A stretch of 64,000 bases of DNA from the NCBI GenBank assembly GCA_965221765.1, contig OZ244911.1, positions 434,001 through 498,000 on the forward strand. Direction: 5' to 3'. The translations under genes were made by a program, and so were the position numbers. The notes under the pieces are model-generated. The model made no database searches. It was given only the letters and a program-made list of their open reading frames with translations, and had not been told where the DNA came from. Source of the stretch: Bin25 sp965221765. GTDB lineage: Bacteria; Bacteroidota; Bacteroidia; Flavobacteriales; Flavobacteriaceae. Every line of letters starts with the position of its first letter. Position 1 is the first letter of the stretch. Below, one piece after another: positions 19,603-29,639 of this stretch.

Positions 19603-20508
19603 TCATTGTATTAAATCACTAAATTTAAAAACAGTGGAATAGCCTTTACTTTTAAAGTAATCAATAGAATCTAAGTTCCCAGAGGCTAACACAAAGTCTC
19701 CATTCCAAGCTCCCAAACTCTTAACGACACCTTTGTAGTCATAAAACAATTTGCTTTGAATTGTTTCAGTTTGAAGAGTTTTTGAAAGTATTTTTTCGTG
19801 AAGACTAATCAAGTTATTAAAAAGTATTAATTCACTACATCCGAGCAGTTTTTCGGTGATTTCACTAATTCTTTGGATATCTTTATTACTGACTTTAGTC
19901 TTTTTGAATTTATGAATTTCACGAGGGGTGTTTTGTTTTCTATTGAGATGAACTAGATATAAAAAAGGCAAAAACGATGGATTAAATTCTACGGTTTCTG
20001 AAAGTCTATGACTACCAAATGTTTGATAAACGATTGGCCTTTTGAATTGTGCAACTGCTATATCGTACAAACTTCCTGAAGTCGTTCTTTTTCCTAGATG
20101 AAATGGATTAATCTTTGCCCAATTTGCCACATTATGAATCAAAGTTGATGAACTCCCTAATCCCCAACTCAAATCAAACTCTAAATGGGTTTGAACCCTC
20201 CCTGAGATTCGTCTGATAAAATTTGAGTTTAATCGACAACTAGTTTTTAATAGGTTTAATAAGAGAGGAAGATATGTTTTATTTAAAACGCTTATAACTT
20301 TAAAGTCGGGTAACTTTAATTCAGTTTCAAACCAAAGGGTCCCTCTACAATCAAAACTTTGCCATTGAAGTTTACAAGAGTCATTGGATTGAAACTCTAA
20401 TGATTGTCCATATTTGGTAGGAATCGCTAAAGATTTTGTCCCATGCAATACGAAATACTCTCCAGTTATTAAAAGTTTTCCGCAACTATAATAGCGTTCA
20501 ATCATCAA
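19603..20508 (-). CDS. GYDIA-family GHMP kinase
   Basis: 301 aa of the GHMP small-molecule kinase fold: an N-terminal GKLLITGEYFVLHG, the ATP loop LSWGLGSSSTLIHN at about residues 113-126, and SGSLYDIAVA where the family name motif is normally GYDIA (here Leu replaces Gly). The family is restricted mostly to Bacteroidota and nearly always lies beside HMG-CoA reductase, so a mevalonate-pathway kinase step is inferred, though the substrate is unproven. It overlaps the reductase end by 11 bases on the same strand, so both are one transcription unit. Confidence 0.85.
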   Translation of the reverse strand: MMIERYYSCGKLLITGEYFVLHGTKSLAIPTKYGQSLEFQSNDSCKLQWQSFDCRGTLWFETELKLPDFKVISVLNKTYLPLLLNLLKTSCRLNSNFIRRISGRVQTHLEFDLSWGLGSSSTLIHNVANWAKINPFHLGKRTTSGSLYDIAVAQFKRPIVYQTFGSHRLSETVEFNPSFLPFLYLVHLNRKQNTPREIHKFKKTKVSNKDIQRISEITEKLLGCSELILFNNLISLHEKILSKTLQTETIQSKLFYDYKGVVKSLGAWNGDFVLASGNLDSIDYFKSKGYSTVFKFSDLIQ

Positions 20509-21811
20509 TTGATTTTAAATACGTATCAACAGCCTTAACGCTGATTTCTTTATTATGGAAATAGTCGATTGCTATTTGTTTTTGTTCTTTGCTTGCCTTG
20601 AGTTGATTTAAAATACTATTTAAGTGTATTTTCATATGACCCTTTTGTATTCCTGTAGTGATGAGGGAATTTATGGCAGCAAAATTCTGGGCTAATCCTG
20701 CTGTGGCAATAATTTCCATTAGTTGCTCTGCATTGGGCCATCCCAATAATTCGTGTCCCCACTGAACCAGTGGATGTAATTTGGTTAGGCCACCGATGGT
20801 TCCAATCGAAAGAGGAATCGTCATTTTAAAATGAAAAATATCTTGATTAATTGATGCTAAACTCAAAGATTTATATGAACCGTCTTTTGAAGCATAACTA
20901 TGTATCGAAGCCTCAACAGATCTAAAGTCATTTCCAGTAGCAATAACAACAGCATCGATTCCATTTAATATTCCTTTATTATGTGTAACTGCCCTGGATT
21001 TATTTATTAAAGCAATTTGGCAAGCAAGTACAAATTTTTTAGCATAATTTTCAGAATCTTCAAGATTTTGACAAAGATCTCTAATAGGACATGCTACATG
21101 AACTGAAACAACACACTCGGGCGTATAATTGGACAAGATGGACATGATGATTTCAAATTCTTGATTTTTAGAAAATAATCTAGAATTTTGAAAATAAATA
21201 GATGTCCAAGTATTGGCCATTTTTTCCAAACAAGTATTGATAAAATTAGCTCCCATAGCATCCCCGGTTTTAAAATCAACATCTATTTGATAATAATTTG
21301 GTATTTCTTTGGTACTATCGATGAGTTTTACTGATTGTATACCACCACCTCGCTTTCGCATATTATGGGCTATTTCGTCAGTTGATGTAATTAATGCAGA
21401 TTTATTTCTCTTAAACAGTTGGTCGATGGTATTAGGATTTCCATTAAAGGTAAAATGAATTTGACCTTTTTTAACTTGGTTTAAAACTTTTACCTTAAAC
21501 CCCCCTCTAGAATACCAAAACTTAGCAGCATTTGCAGCAGCGGCTACTACGCTACTTTCTTCCGAGACCATTGGTAAACAATATGTTTTTTGATTGATTA
21601 AAAAATTCGGAGCTACTGAGAAGGGAAGAACAAAATTAGAGAGGTTGTTTTCAGAAAATTGGCTGTGTATTTCTTGAAGATATTTGTCTTGCAATAAATA
21701 TGAGGTCAAAAGGGATTGAGCATTCTGCTCATCTTCAAAATATTGTTGGGTTATTAATTTTATTTTTTCATCAGTAGAAATCTTTGAAAAACTTCGGATT
21801 AACTTATTCAT
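20498..21811 (-). CDS. Hydroxymethylglutaryl-CoA reductase, class II
   Basis: 437 aa. It interconverts HMG-CoA and mevalonate, feeding isoprenoid synthesis. Class II signatures: VLPFSVAPNFLINQ then EESSVVAAAANAAKFW (with the catalytic Glu), a DAMGANFINTCLE cofactor/substrate motif at about residues 183-195, and a C-terminal half with GNDFRSVEASIHSYAS. Length fits the roughly 430-aa bacterial class rather than the membrane-bound eukaryotic one. It is first in a two-gene unit with the GYDIA kinase. Confidence 0.9.
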   Translation of the reverse strand: MNKLIRSFSKISTDEKIKLITQQYFEDEQNAQSLLTSYLLQDKYLQEIHSQFSENNLSNFVLPFSVAPNFLINQKTYCLPMVSEESSVVAAAANAAKFWYSRGGFKVKVLNQVKKGQIHFTFNGNPNTIDQLFKRNKSALITSTDEIAHNMRKRGGGIQSVKLIDSTKEIPNYYQIDVDFKTGDAMGANFINTCLEKMANTWTSIYFQNSRLFSKNQEFEIIMSILSNYTPECVVSVHVACPIRDLCQNLEDSENYAKKFVLACQIALINKSRAVTHNKGILNGIDAVVIATGNDFRSVEASIHSYASKDGSYKSLSLASINQDIFHFKMTIPLSIGTIGGLTKLHPLVQWGHELLGWPNAEQLMEIIATAGLAQNFAAINSLITTGIQKGHMKIHLNSILNQLKASKEQKQIAIDYFHNKEISVKAVDTYLKSIDD

Positions 21812-22099
21812 TTAAATTTTGATTGTGTAATATCCCTCAAAAATAGGAGCATTTCAAACATATAGTTTTATAACATATTTTAAAATAAAATGCTTCTATG
21901 AAATCCATGAAAAAATCGAATTTTCACAAATCATCAAAATCTGATTCCTCCACTAGAGGGTTGGTAAGGCGGGGAGTGAAACCTCTGCTGTGAGCATCGT
22001 TTTAGTCACCTTACATTCTATCATCGCAAATCCAATTACGGTGGTATGATCTGATGTTCAGCCTATAGTTGCTCATCTATTCCACGAGCATCATGTATT

Positions 22100-22594
22100 A
22101 AAACGTTTATTGAAAAAAGTGCGAAGGCCTTTCGAAAATCCTAGTGCTGTGGAATTCCTCATTCAAAGAGAAGGGATACGTATCCGATGGACCTTTTGAG
22201 AGCATTTACATGCTATTTATCGATTCAAAATGTTTCCAAAAGAAGCATGGAAACATCAACGGATAGTTTGTTTATAGGTGTCTTTAGAATTGCATTGGCG
22301 GAGAAAAGTCAAGCATCGAGCCCCCCTCCAATGAGTTGTGCAATCTCAGATTTTATCAATCAGTGGTCATATCACCTAACGTGTTGATTTCATTTATGAT
22401 GCGTTATCCTTTGGAAAGCGTTTTCGGGTCTTCCATGACATGGAAGATCACTATCGAGAAGGACTGTTATGCCGTATTGATACGACATTATATTTGAAAT
22501 GGGTCATACAAGCATTGAATATGTTGATCCAATGGCCAGCAAAGCCTCATATTATCTCGATGGATTATGAGCCTGAGTTTATCGCTCACCACTA
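22100..22594 (+). pseudogene. IS3 OrfB pseudogene (copy B), 5' part
   Basis: Pieces of HTH_21 and rve domains with multiple stops: FRVFHDMEDHYREGLL (Asp region), DTTLYLKWVIQALNMLIQW, and SMDYEPEFIAHH (second Asp region; intact enzymes have DNGPEF). Truncated by the IS5 at 22595. Confidence 0.65.
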
Positions 22595-23976
22595 GAGACC
22601 TTTGCACTAAAATTTAGTGCTTTCCGCTGAAATAAAGAATTTGGACTAGTATCCCTCTCTTTTTATTTGACCATTGGTTTTTATCATTTTTTTTGGTATA
22701 CGGTACTTGATAGGCAACCTTTATAAATCGTATCAATCCCAACCCATGCGTTTTTTTAATCCCCATCAAGGGCGTCGCCGCACAACGACCCAACCGTTTT
22801 TTAATCTAATCAATGACCTCATCGATTGGCCACCAATCGAGGCTTTATTGGTCGAGAACTATACATCCCGCAAAAAACAACGAGGCCAAAAAGTTGATTA
22901 TCCCATGATATTATTGAATAGGCAACTCCTCTCTGTCTGGTTTGATTGATCAGATGTTCGGACCAAAGAATTCATTAAAGACCACATTCGATTCACGGCT
23001 TTTTGTGATTTAGACATGGAAGATATGGTTCCAGTATCATAGCACCTTGTCTCATTTTCGTTCGGAGTGAACGGCCAAAAAGGTCTATCAAAGCATCATG
23101 GACAAAGTCCATCAACTGCTCACTGAAAAACAAGTGATCATGCAAGGCACGGTGGTGGTGGATGCCAGCATCACCACCAGTCCCTGGTCCCCCCAAAAGG
23201 AAACCCAAAACGATGAATCAAGATCGAAAAGAAGACCAGCGAGAAGAGTCAGAGCTCCAAGCCGAAGAAAGCGATCATGAGCAACTAGAAGAAGATCTTG
23301 GGTTCAAAAAAAAAGGAAAAAGACGTATGATGAGTACCAACGGCATGGCCACCGCTGAGAAATGCTTGATGCCAAGATACACACGGTGGCGGCCAATGAG
23401 CAGGATCGCCAAGGCCTCCAGCCTTTGATAGAAGGCCTTTCGGTGGAAGAACGAAAACGAATCTTGGCCAATAAAGGCGCCCAATCAAAAGAAAATGACC
23501 AACTCTTAGAGGCGATGGGGAGTACTTATTTAGTGATGGAAAAGGGTGATCGTAACTAGTCGTTGACCAAGTCACAGAAAGAACGAAACAAGGCCATCAG
23601 CCAAGAACGCTAGGTGGTCGAACAGATCTTTGGGGGCCTAGCTCTCTGGTTTCATTGTCAAGTGACCCGACTCAAAGGACTGGAGAAAGTCCATCATCAA
23701 CCTGTTTTAGAGTCCATGGCCTATCATTTGAAGAGATCACCAAGTATGATGGTTCTCATGCAAACCTAGAAAGGGATATCATCGAAAAAAGAAGTCCTCA
23801 ACGCCTTATTGGGCTCAAAAATGATGAAAAAACGAGCCAAATAGGTAAAAATCAGAGAAATATCGTGGTTTTTTGGAGGAAAGCAAGGTCCAATGAGTGG
23901 ATCTATTGCCTAAAAAAGAAACATGGTTTTCTAATCACACCCCATTTTTTTTGATTTTGCATTATTCAAAGGTCTC
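22595..23976 (+). mobile_element. IS5-family element (copy B) with 5-bp target duplication
   Basis: The element starts GAGACCTTTG and ends with the complement CAAAGGTCTC. Its flanks repeat CACTA on both sides, a 5-bp target duplication, and lie inside an IS3. It is 1382 bp long. Its transposase gene is decayed, with frame breaks in nearly every domain. Confidence 0.75.
22735..23760 (+). pseudogene. IS5-family transposase pseudogene (copy B)
   Basis: Pieces in order: SQPMRFFNPHQGRRRTT, FNLINDLIDWPPIEALLVEN, FDLSD-like VRTKEFIKDHIRFTAFCDLD, TVVVDASITTSPWSPQ (catalytic Asp region), VVEQIFGGLALW-FHC and GLEKVHHQPVLESMAYHLK. These match the order of an IS5 transposase of about 330-370 aa. Unlike copy A it belongs to a different IS5 subgroup, judged by its ends and motifs. 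Confidence 0.7.
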
Positions 23977-24148
23977 CACTATTATAAGACTGGGCAAAAC
24001 ATAGCTATAGAAATCACTAAGCCATGGTGATAGCCGTATAACAACCGACGGTCACATACTAGTCTGGAAAATCGGACTTCAGTAGAATTTATAGATAATA
24101 AAGAAAAAAAATTTTATAAAAACTTAATAATCACGGTCTATTTAGTAG

Positions 24149-26441
24149 TCAAGGCTTGCAGTTACTAAATGGAGGATGATTTGATTGGCTTAAACCCGAA
24201 TGAGTAGAAAATGATGTGCAAGATGTAACACTACTCACATCCCACCCAGTAAGGTCTTTGTCAAAGTCAGAAGCTCGAAAAAACATATTAGACATATCGG
24301 TGACCTCACTGACATCCCAAGCACTAATATTTTGATTGAAAGCACTAGCTTCTCGAAACATTTGATTCATATTGCTCACACTACTTGTTTTCCAACCTCC
24401 AATATTTCCATTGAACGATACAGCAATATAAAACATGCCATCCATAGTGCTCACGCTACCCGTATCCCAATCCCCAATATCTTGATTAAAGTTAGTTTTA
24501 TTAGAAAATAGATTTGTCATATCGGTCACCAGGGTGGTACACACGGCATTGGTATGATCAGCCGCTGCCCATGCTTTGAGCGAGGCATTATTCACGATGG
24601 TATACTGGGTTCCATCGAGGGTAGCTTTTCGTCCCACGTATTGGGCAGGGTTTTGCAGCACGGGATTGATGATGACCGTGACCCCATTGGTAGCTTTTTT
24701 TAGCAAGGGCGGACAAGTATCGCCAGCGGGGATTTGATTGCCATGGCAATCTTTGGTTTGCATCGGACAATTTTGAGAGCGAGGAATCACCGAACCATCC
24801 CAACAGGTTTTGGTGGCGGGTCTCGCTAGACAATCTTCATCCACGGGAATCTGCTGTCGGTTGCACTCTTTGGTCTGGGGCTGTGGGCGACTAGGACAGG
24901 GTTGATCAATGGGGGTGGGGATGCCATGGCAATCTCTGGTTTCTTCGATTTCTTGTAAATCACAAGCGGTAAAGCGAGGCCACCCATCGGGGGTGAAGGC
25001 ACTCTGTTGAGCAAACTGATGGCAATCGGTCACTTGTGAGACGGTCCACTGGCTGAGATCTTGTTGGAAAGCGGTGGCTCCTTGGAACATCTGTCGCATG
25101 GTGGTGACCTTGCGGACGTCCCACTGGCCGATATCTTGATTAAAGGCGGTGGCTCCCTGGAAGAGTTTTTGCATGGTGGTGACGTTGCTGACATCCCACG
25201 AGCGGATATCGGCATTAAAGGTGTCTTGGCTCCGGAAGAGATTGCGCAGATTGGTAACAAAGGTGGTATTGATGGTTTCGAGGGCCGACCAGTCTTGTTG
25301 TTGGATGAGGGTTCGTAGGGCGGTTTGATCCACGATGCGGATGGCTAGGGGCTCTGGGTGTTCTGGGTGGGCCAGGAGCTTGGTTTGTCCGATGAATCGT
25401 TCTCCTTGGGGTCGGCTTCGGATGGTGAGCCCATTGGTATCGAGATACAAAGGGGTATCGAGGGTGAGTCGGGCGGTGATGGTACAGTCTTTTTGGACTA
25501 GGAGTTCTAGGGTGTTTTGTTGGGGGTCGAACGACCCACAATCGCTTTGCCACTGCTGGAGTTGATAATGGGGTTGTAGGGTGAGGGTCACGGTTTGTCC
25601 GTAGCGGGTGGCGATGGGTGAGGCGGGGGTGATGGTGCCACCGGGGGAGGTCTGGACGGTGAGGGTATGGGGGATGGCCTCAAAGGAGGCTTGCAGGGAG
25701 CAGTCTTTGGTGGCGGTGAAGGTGATGGTGCTTTGGGTGGCGGTGAAGGAACCACAATCGCCGGTCCATTGTTGGAGTTGATAGCCTGGTTGGAGCGTGA
25801 TGTTGATGGTGATGGTTTGGCCATGGGGGACGGTTTGGGTGGGGGTGATGGTGCCGCCTGTAGTGGCGGTGGTAGTGATGGTGCGGGGGGCTTTGAGAAA
25901 GCGGGCTTGGAGTTGGCAGTGACCTTGGACGGTCAGGGTGAGGGTTGGCTGGGTGGGGTCTTGGAGGGCTGGACAGGCACTCTCTGGGGAGGCTTGCCAT
26001 TGGTCAAAGACAAAGTGTTCTTCTGGTCGGGCCTCAAAGGTGGCCGATTGGCCATGGGTGAGGGTTTGGGTGGCTGGCGGGGCGATGGTGCCGCCGGGGT
26101 AGCGGTGGCGGTGAGGGTATAGGGGATGGCCTCAAAGGAGGCTTGCAGGGAGCAGTCTTTGGTGGCGGTGAAGGAACCACAATCGCCGGTCCATTGTTGG
26201 AGTTGATAATGTTCATCAGGGGTGGCCGTGATGCGGACGGTTTGTCCACGGGGGAGGCGTTGCTGGGGAGTGATGGTGCCCCCTATGGTGGCAGTGGTGG
26301 TGATGGTATAGGTGGGGGGAGTCGACGGCAGACTAGGAGTGGGTTCGGACGAATCGGTCTTACCGCAAGAACCCATCAAGAATAGCAGACTGAGGGTCAA
26401 AAATACCCCCCCCCTTTTTTATAAAAAGGCGTTGGCTCCAT
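24149..26441 (-). CDS. Surface lipoprotein 2 (InlB repeats + two DUF285 blocks), out of frame at a G9 tract
   Basis: Open frames at 25933-26400 and 24149-25591 are parts of one gene. An ATG at 26439-26441 begins MEPTPFYKK; then nine G (26406-26414); then the signal core FLTLSLLFLMGSCGKT with a lipobox-like Cys. Ten G (or seven) would join them; nine leads to TGA. A second one-base loss in a GGGG run at 26096-26099 shifts frame inside the B-repeats. With both restored the product is 764 aa: signal, four InlB-type repeats (HYQLQQWTGDCGSF and similar), a DUF285 block, a Cys-rich linker (TKDCHGNQIPAGDTCP), and a second DUF285 block ending PPFSNCKP. No nonsense codons. It is much richer in GC than neighbours. 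Confidence 0.72.
26406..26414. repeat. G9 tract at the start of lipoprotein 2
   Basis: Nine C on the plus strand (GGG glycine codons on the minus strand), twelve codons or fewer from the ATG at 26441, just before the hydrophobic signal core. The current length sets the ATG out of frame. Confidence 0.87.
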
Positions 26442-26571
26442 AGAAATAATGGGTAAAGAACTATCATCATGGTTTGTCGTCATCTGAATGATAAAACGAA
26501 AATAAAAAATTATTTCTAATCGAATGAGGCACATCAATAGCTTTTATTTCATGGTAAGGATTATAATTAAT

Positions 26572-26595
26572 GGGAATTATATACCAAAGTGGCAA
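26572..26595 (-). repeat. 24-bp inverted repeat, left copy
   Basis: The last bases of the R-M-S gene including its stop (His-Phe-Gly-Ile-TAA) and six bases beyond. A perfect inverted copy lies at 30633-30656. Confidence 0.85.
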
Positions 26596-29403
26596 TGGCT
26601 TATCCTCCCAATTTCTTCATCTAATTTTTTATCAGTGTCTAAAAAATGATTCTCAGATCGTTTTTTGTATTCATATCCCATCCGAACTTTCTCAGAGATT
26701 TCTTGTTGTTTTTCTAATGAAACAATGGGAATCATAACACGACGAATTAATTCAGGATTCCAATGTTTTATGATAGCTCCCGTCATTCCTCTATGAGCTT
26801 GATTGCGAACAAATTTAGAATTCAAAGTAGCGTATAAATATCGAGGAAGCACAACATCTTCATCTAAAACATTCAAATGTAGAATAGCAGATGAAGTGAT
26901 AGCGTTTAAATCATTTTCTAAGTAATAGGCTGTGCCAACTCGGCCGTCTTTTGTAAATAAAATCGTGTTTCTTCTCAGTATTAAATTTTCTAAATCATTA
27001 TTCATTACATATTCATTTGAAAGATATTTCATATTCTCGTTTCTTATCTCATGTTCATGTAAATTTTGCACTCTTATGAATGGTATTCCTGTTTCTGAAT
27101 AATTTTCTGAGCCAGGTTCAATTGATTTGTTAACAGAACAAATCTCACCTAATTCAATAAAATCATCGTTATGATGAGTGATAGTCGTATAGGGGGCGTA
27201 TTTTTTCTCATAATATTCTGCATCTAATCGATGGTATCTATTTAGTGAATTTGAAAGATTGACAATATTAATATTCAATGATTTTATCAAACTTTTAAAT
27301 TTTTTTTCATTATGAGGCTCATCAGCAAAAGACAATTTCTCCCTTCTAGAAAATTCCATAAACGCTTCAGATAAGCCATCTGGTATATGTGAAGCATGAT
27401 TATGTAAATCATGATCAATGATAAGATGTCCAAATTGATCTAAATTGGGTTGCCCATTGGAATCCCTCGTGTAGATATAGTTTCCTCTACTGTCTTTTCC
27501 ACTTTTATGTGATACACCAAAAAAAATGGGATAATCATTTTTTCTTGGACAGTGAATATCATCCCATTTTTGAGCAAATAAAACGCTGGTTTTGGGACTT
27601 GTATGTGGTTTAAATGTATTATCCCCTAAACTAATCACGGCTAAAATTCGAGATTTTTCTGAAATCATTTCCCTCACACGGCTCTCTATTTTTAAGTTGG
27701 TAAATATTCCTTGTGGTAATACAATGGCTAATCTCCCACCTGGTTTTACAAAATCAAAATTTCTTTCTATGAATAAAATTTCACGCCTCATTCTATCTTT
27801 AACTCTTCCATTTGCTGTTATTCCAAAATCGTATTCTCTTAGAATTCTTCTTTCTTCAATTCTACCAGCAAATGGTGGGTTTGCCATTAAAATATCAAAT
27901 TTGAATTTTCTATCACTTTCTCTATCTTCTCTAAGCCTCATTAATCTCTTATAACCTTTACCGTAGGTTTGTTGCCATGTAGGATCCTTTTCTTTATCCC
28001 TCCATCTACTAAAATCAAGTGTGTTCAAGTGTAGAACGTTCGTTTCACCATCTCCAGCAATGAGATTAAGCGTTCTAGCTACTCGAACAGCTTTTTCATC
28101 AAAATCAATTCCAAATATTTTTAAGACGTCCTCTTTATCCTTATTTCGTAATTCTTTGTTGCTAAAAAGATGTCCTATTATTTTAAAAATGGTATGAATA
28201 GGAAATCCACAACTTCCAGATGCTGTGTCAATCATATATTCTCCCTTTTTAGGATGAAGCATTTGAACGCACATATCAATGACATGACGAGGTGTGAAAA
28301 ATTGCCCTTTATCCCCTTTGGCTACTTTAGTTACTAAGTATTCAAATGCTTCATCTACCACCAATAAATTTGAATTGAATAATTTGATGTCTTGTAAATA
28401 TCCTACACAGACAGATAGATGACTATCAGAAAGTTCGATCTTAGAGTCTTCTGTAAAAACACCTTGCCATTTATTTTTTGCTTTATAGAATAAATGTTCT
28501 AAATTTTCTTTGAGATTTCCATCAGCTTGATCTGTATTTCTAAACTCTAATTCCCTCAACCTAGAATCATCATATTCGTTTAAACAATTTTTAATATTAT
28601 CAAAGTTTTGAGATTCAAATTCACTTATATTTTGCTCAAGAAAACCTTCAATTTTGTTTTTATCCTCCATGCTTAAAAACTCATCATATAGCTTTATGAA
28701 AATCAGTTTAAAGACTTCTTCAAAAGAATCTACCCCTGCATTAGATAACACAGCATCTTCTATTTCTGTTATGATATTCTTTAATGACTTACGAGTTGTA
28801 GCAATTTTATCGTTAATTATCAAATGTTTTAACGTATATCGATTCTCAAGGATACTCTTTAGTGTTTTACCTGATTTAGGTAAATCCCTAATCTCTATAA
28901 ATCTGGTTGGTCTTTCCTCTTTTTGGTAATAATGTATTTTATTTCCATTTGTCCAAATAGCAATGGGGGCTGCCGTAGCATTGCAATAGCTTTTTAATTG
29001 ATTGATCCCCTCCCTTTTTGACGGGCTTTTTAATTCGATAACGACATATGGATCAGCATCACTTTGTTTATCATAGATTACAATATCTATTCGTTTTGGG
29101 CTTATTCCAGACCCAAATGTTATAGGAACTTCAACACCGATTAAATTTTTAGAATAATTATATTCACTAATGAGTTTTGCGATATACAATTGACGAACAA
29201 TCTCTTCAGGTTTGAGTTCAATGCCTTGCCCTCGAATAATACAGGGGGCTAAGTAAATTGTTTTTCCTTCTTTTGTATCAGAATAAATTTTACTGTTCAA
29301 CTCATTGATTTCATTTTTTGAAAAAATGCTGAGTGTTGAATTAGTTTTTTTTAGGATTTTGTGAATAAAATCGGGGGGGGGTATTTTCTAAATTAGCCAT
29401 CAT
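26577..29403 (-). CDS. Single-chain restriction-modification-specificity protein, out of frame at a C9 tract
   Basis: From TTG 29300 the open frame is 907 aa. Residues ~65-92 form a PD-(D/E)XK-like nuclease (RIDIVIYDKQ, YVVIELKS), as in HsdR N-terminal domains. Residues ~310-600 are an N6-adenine methyltransferase (GQFFTPRHV, motif I DTASGSCGF at ~353, motif IV NPPF at ~472). Residues ~715-900 resemble an HsdS target-recognition half (IPFIRVQNL, KDGRVGTAYYL, PIVSLEKQQEIS). This R-M-S order is that of type IIG-like enzymes. Upstream in the same sense is ATGATG (29403), reading MMANLENT, nine C, then FIHKILKKTNSTLSIFSKNE running in frame into the ORF. Eight or eleven C restores 941-942 aa; nine does not. 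It is AT-rich, like the core. Confidence 0.85.
29373..29381. repeat. G9 tract in the R-M-S gene N-terminus
   Basis: Nine G on the plus strand, eight codons from the double ATG at 29398-29403, read as prolines after Asn-Thr. Eight or eleven bases would connect the ATG to the enzyme frame. Confidence 0.9.
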
Positions 29404-29422
29404 TGATAAATTTTTTAGAGTT

Positions 29423-29536
29423 CTACTTCCTAATCGGGACAGACAATGCTTCTGGCATCTGTTTTTTGGTTAATCCAGGATTTTCAAAAGACATTTCTAA
29501 TTCTTTTTTGCTTGGAAGATAAGATGATGGAGGCAT
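29423..29536 (-). pseudogene. Short HTH-like remnant upstream of the R-M-S gene
   Basis: 37 codons reading MPPSSYLPSKKELEMSFENP then GLTKKQMPEALSVPIRK and stop. The ending looks like the first helices of an XRE/HTH_23-type DNA-binding domain (LTKKQ-AEALGVP). It could be a cut controller gene of the R-M enzyme or an unrelated relic. The stop lies 20 bases upstream of the enzyme's ATGATG. Confidence 0.4.
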
Positions 29537-29639
29537 TTGAACCTGTTTGGTTTAAACATAACGAGTATCGATTGGTTTGTGTTTCTTGGACTTCACCAGA
29601 AAAAGATGGATTGATGGAGTAAAAGTACTCATTTGGTCG

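Larger units (their letters stand above)
21838..24125 (+). mobile_element. IS3-family element (copy B) split by an IS5
   Basis: Left part 21838-22594 and right part 23977-24125 are halves of one IS3. The left end resembles 9060 and 61000. A decayed orfB runs RFRVFHDMEDHYREGLL and then IISMDYEPEFIAHH, and breaks at the IS5 border. Across the IS5 the reading resumes as Y-KTGQN, similar to HHFKDWA in copy A. Part of the 3' end is deleted. Confidence 0.65.

Noticed and set aside
22993..23208. Minus-strand ORF in the IS5 copy B region
   Set aside because: Antisense of transposase pieces with no coding signal of its own.
23098..23559. Charged plus-strand ORFs that look like separate small proteins
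   Set aside because: They are frameshifted pieces of the IS5 copy B transposase.
25667..26122. Glycine-rich plus-strand ORF opposite lipoprotein 2
   Set aside because: Shadow of the Pro/Thr-rich repeats on the minus strand; no start context or family.
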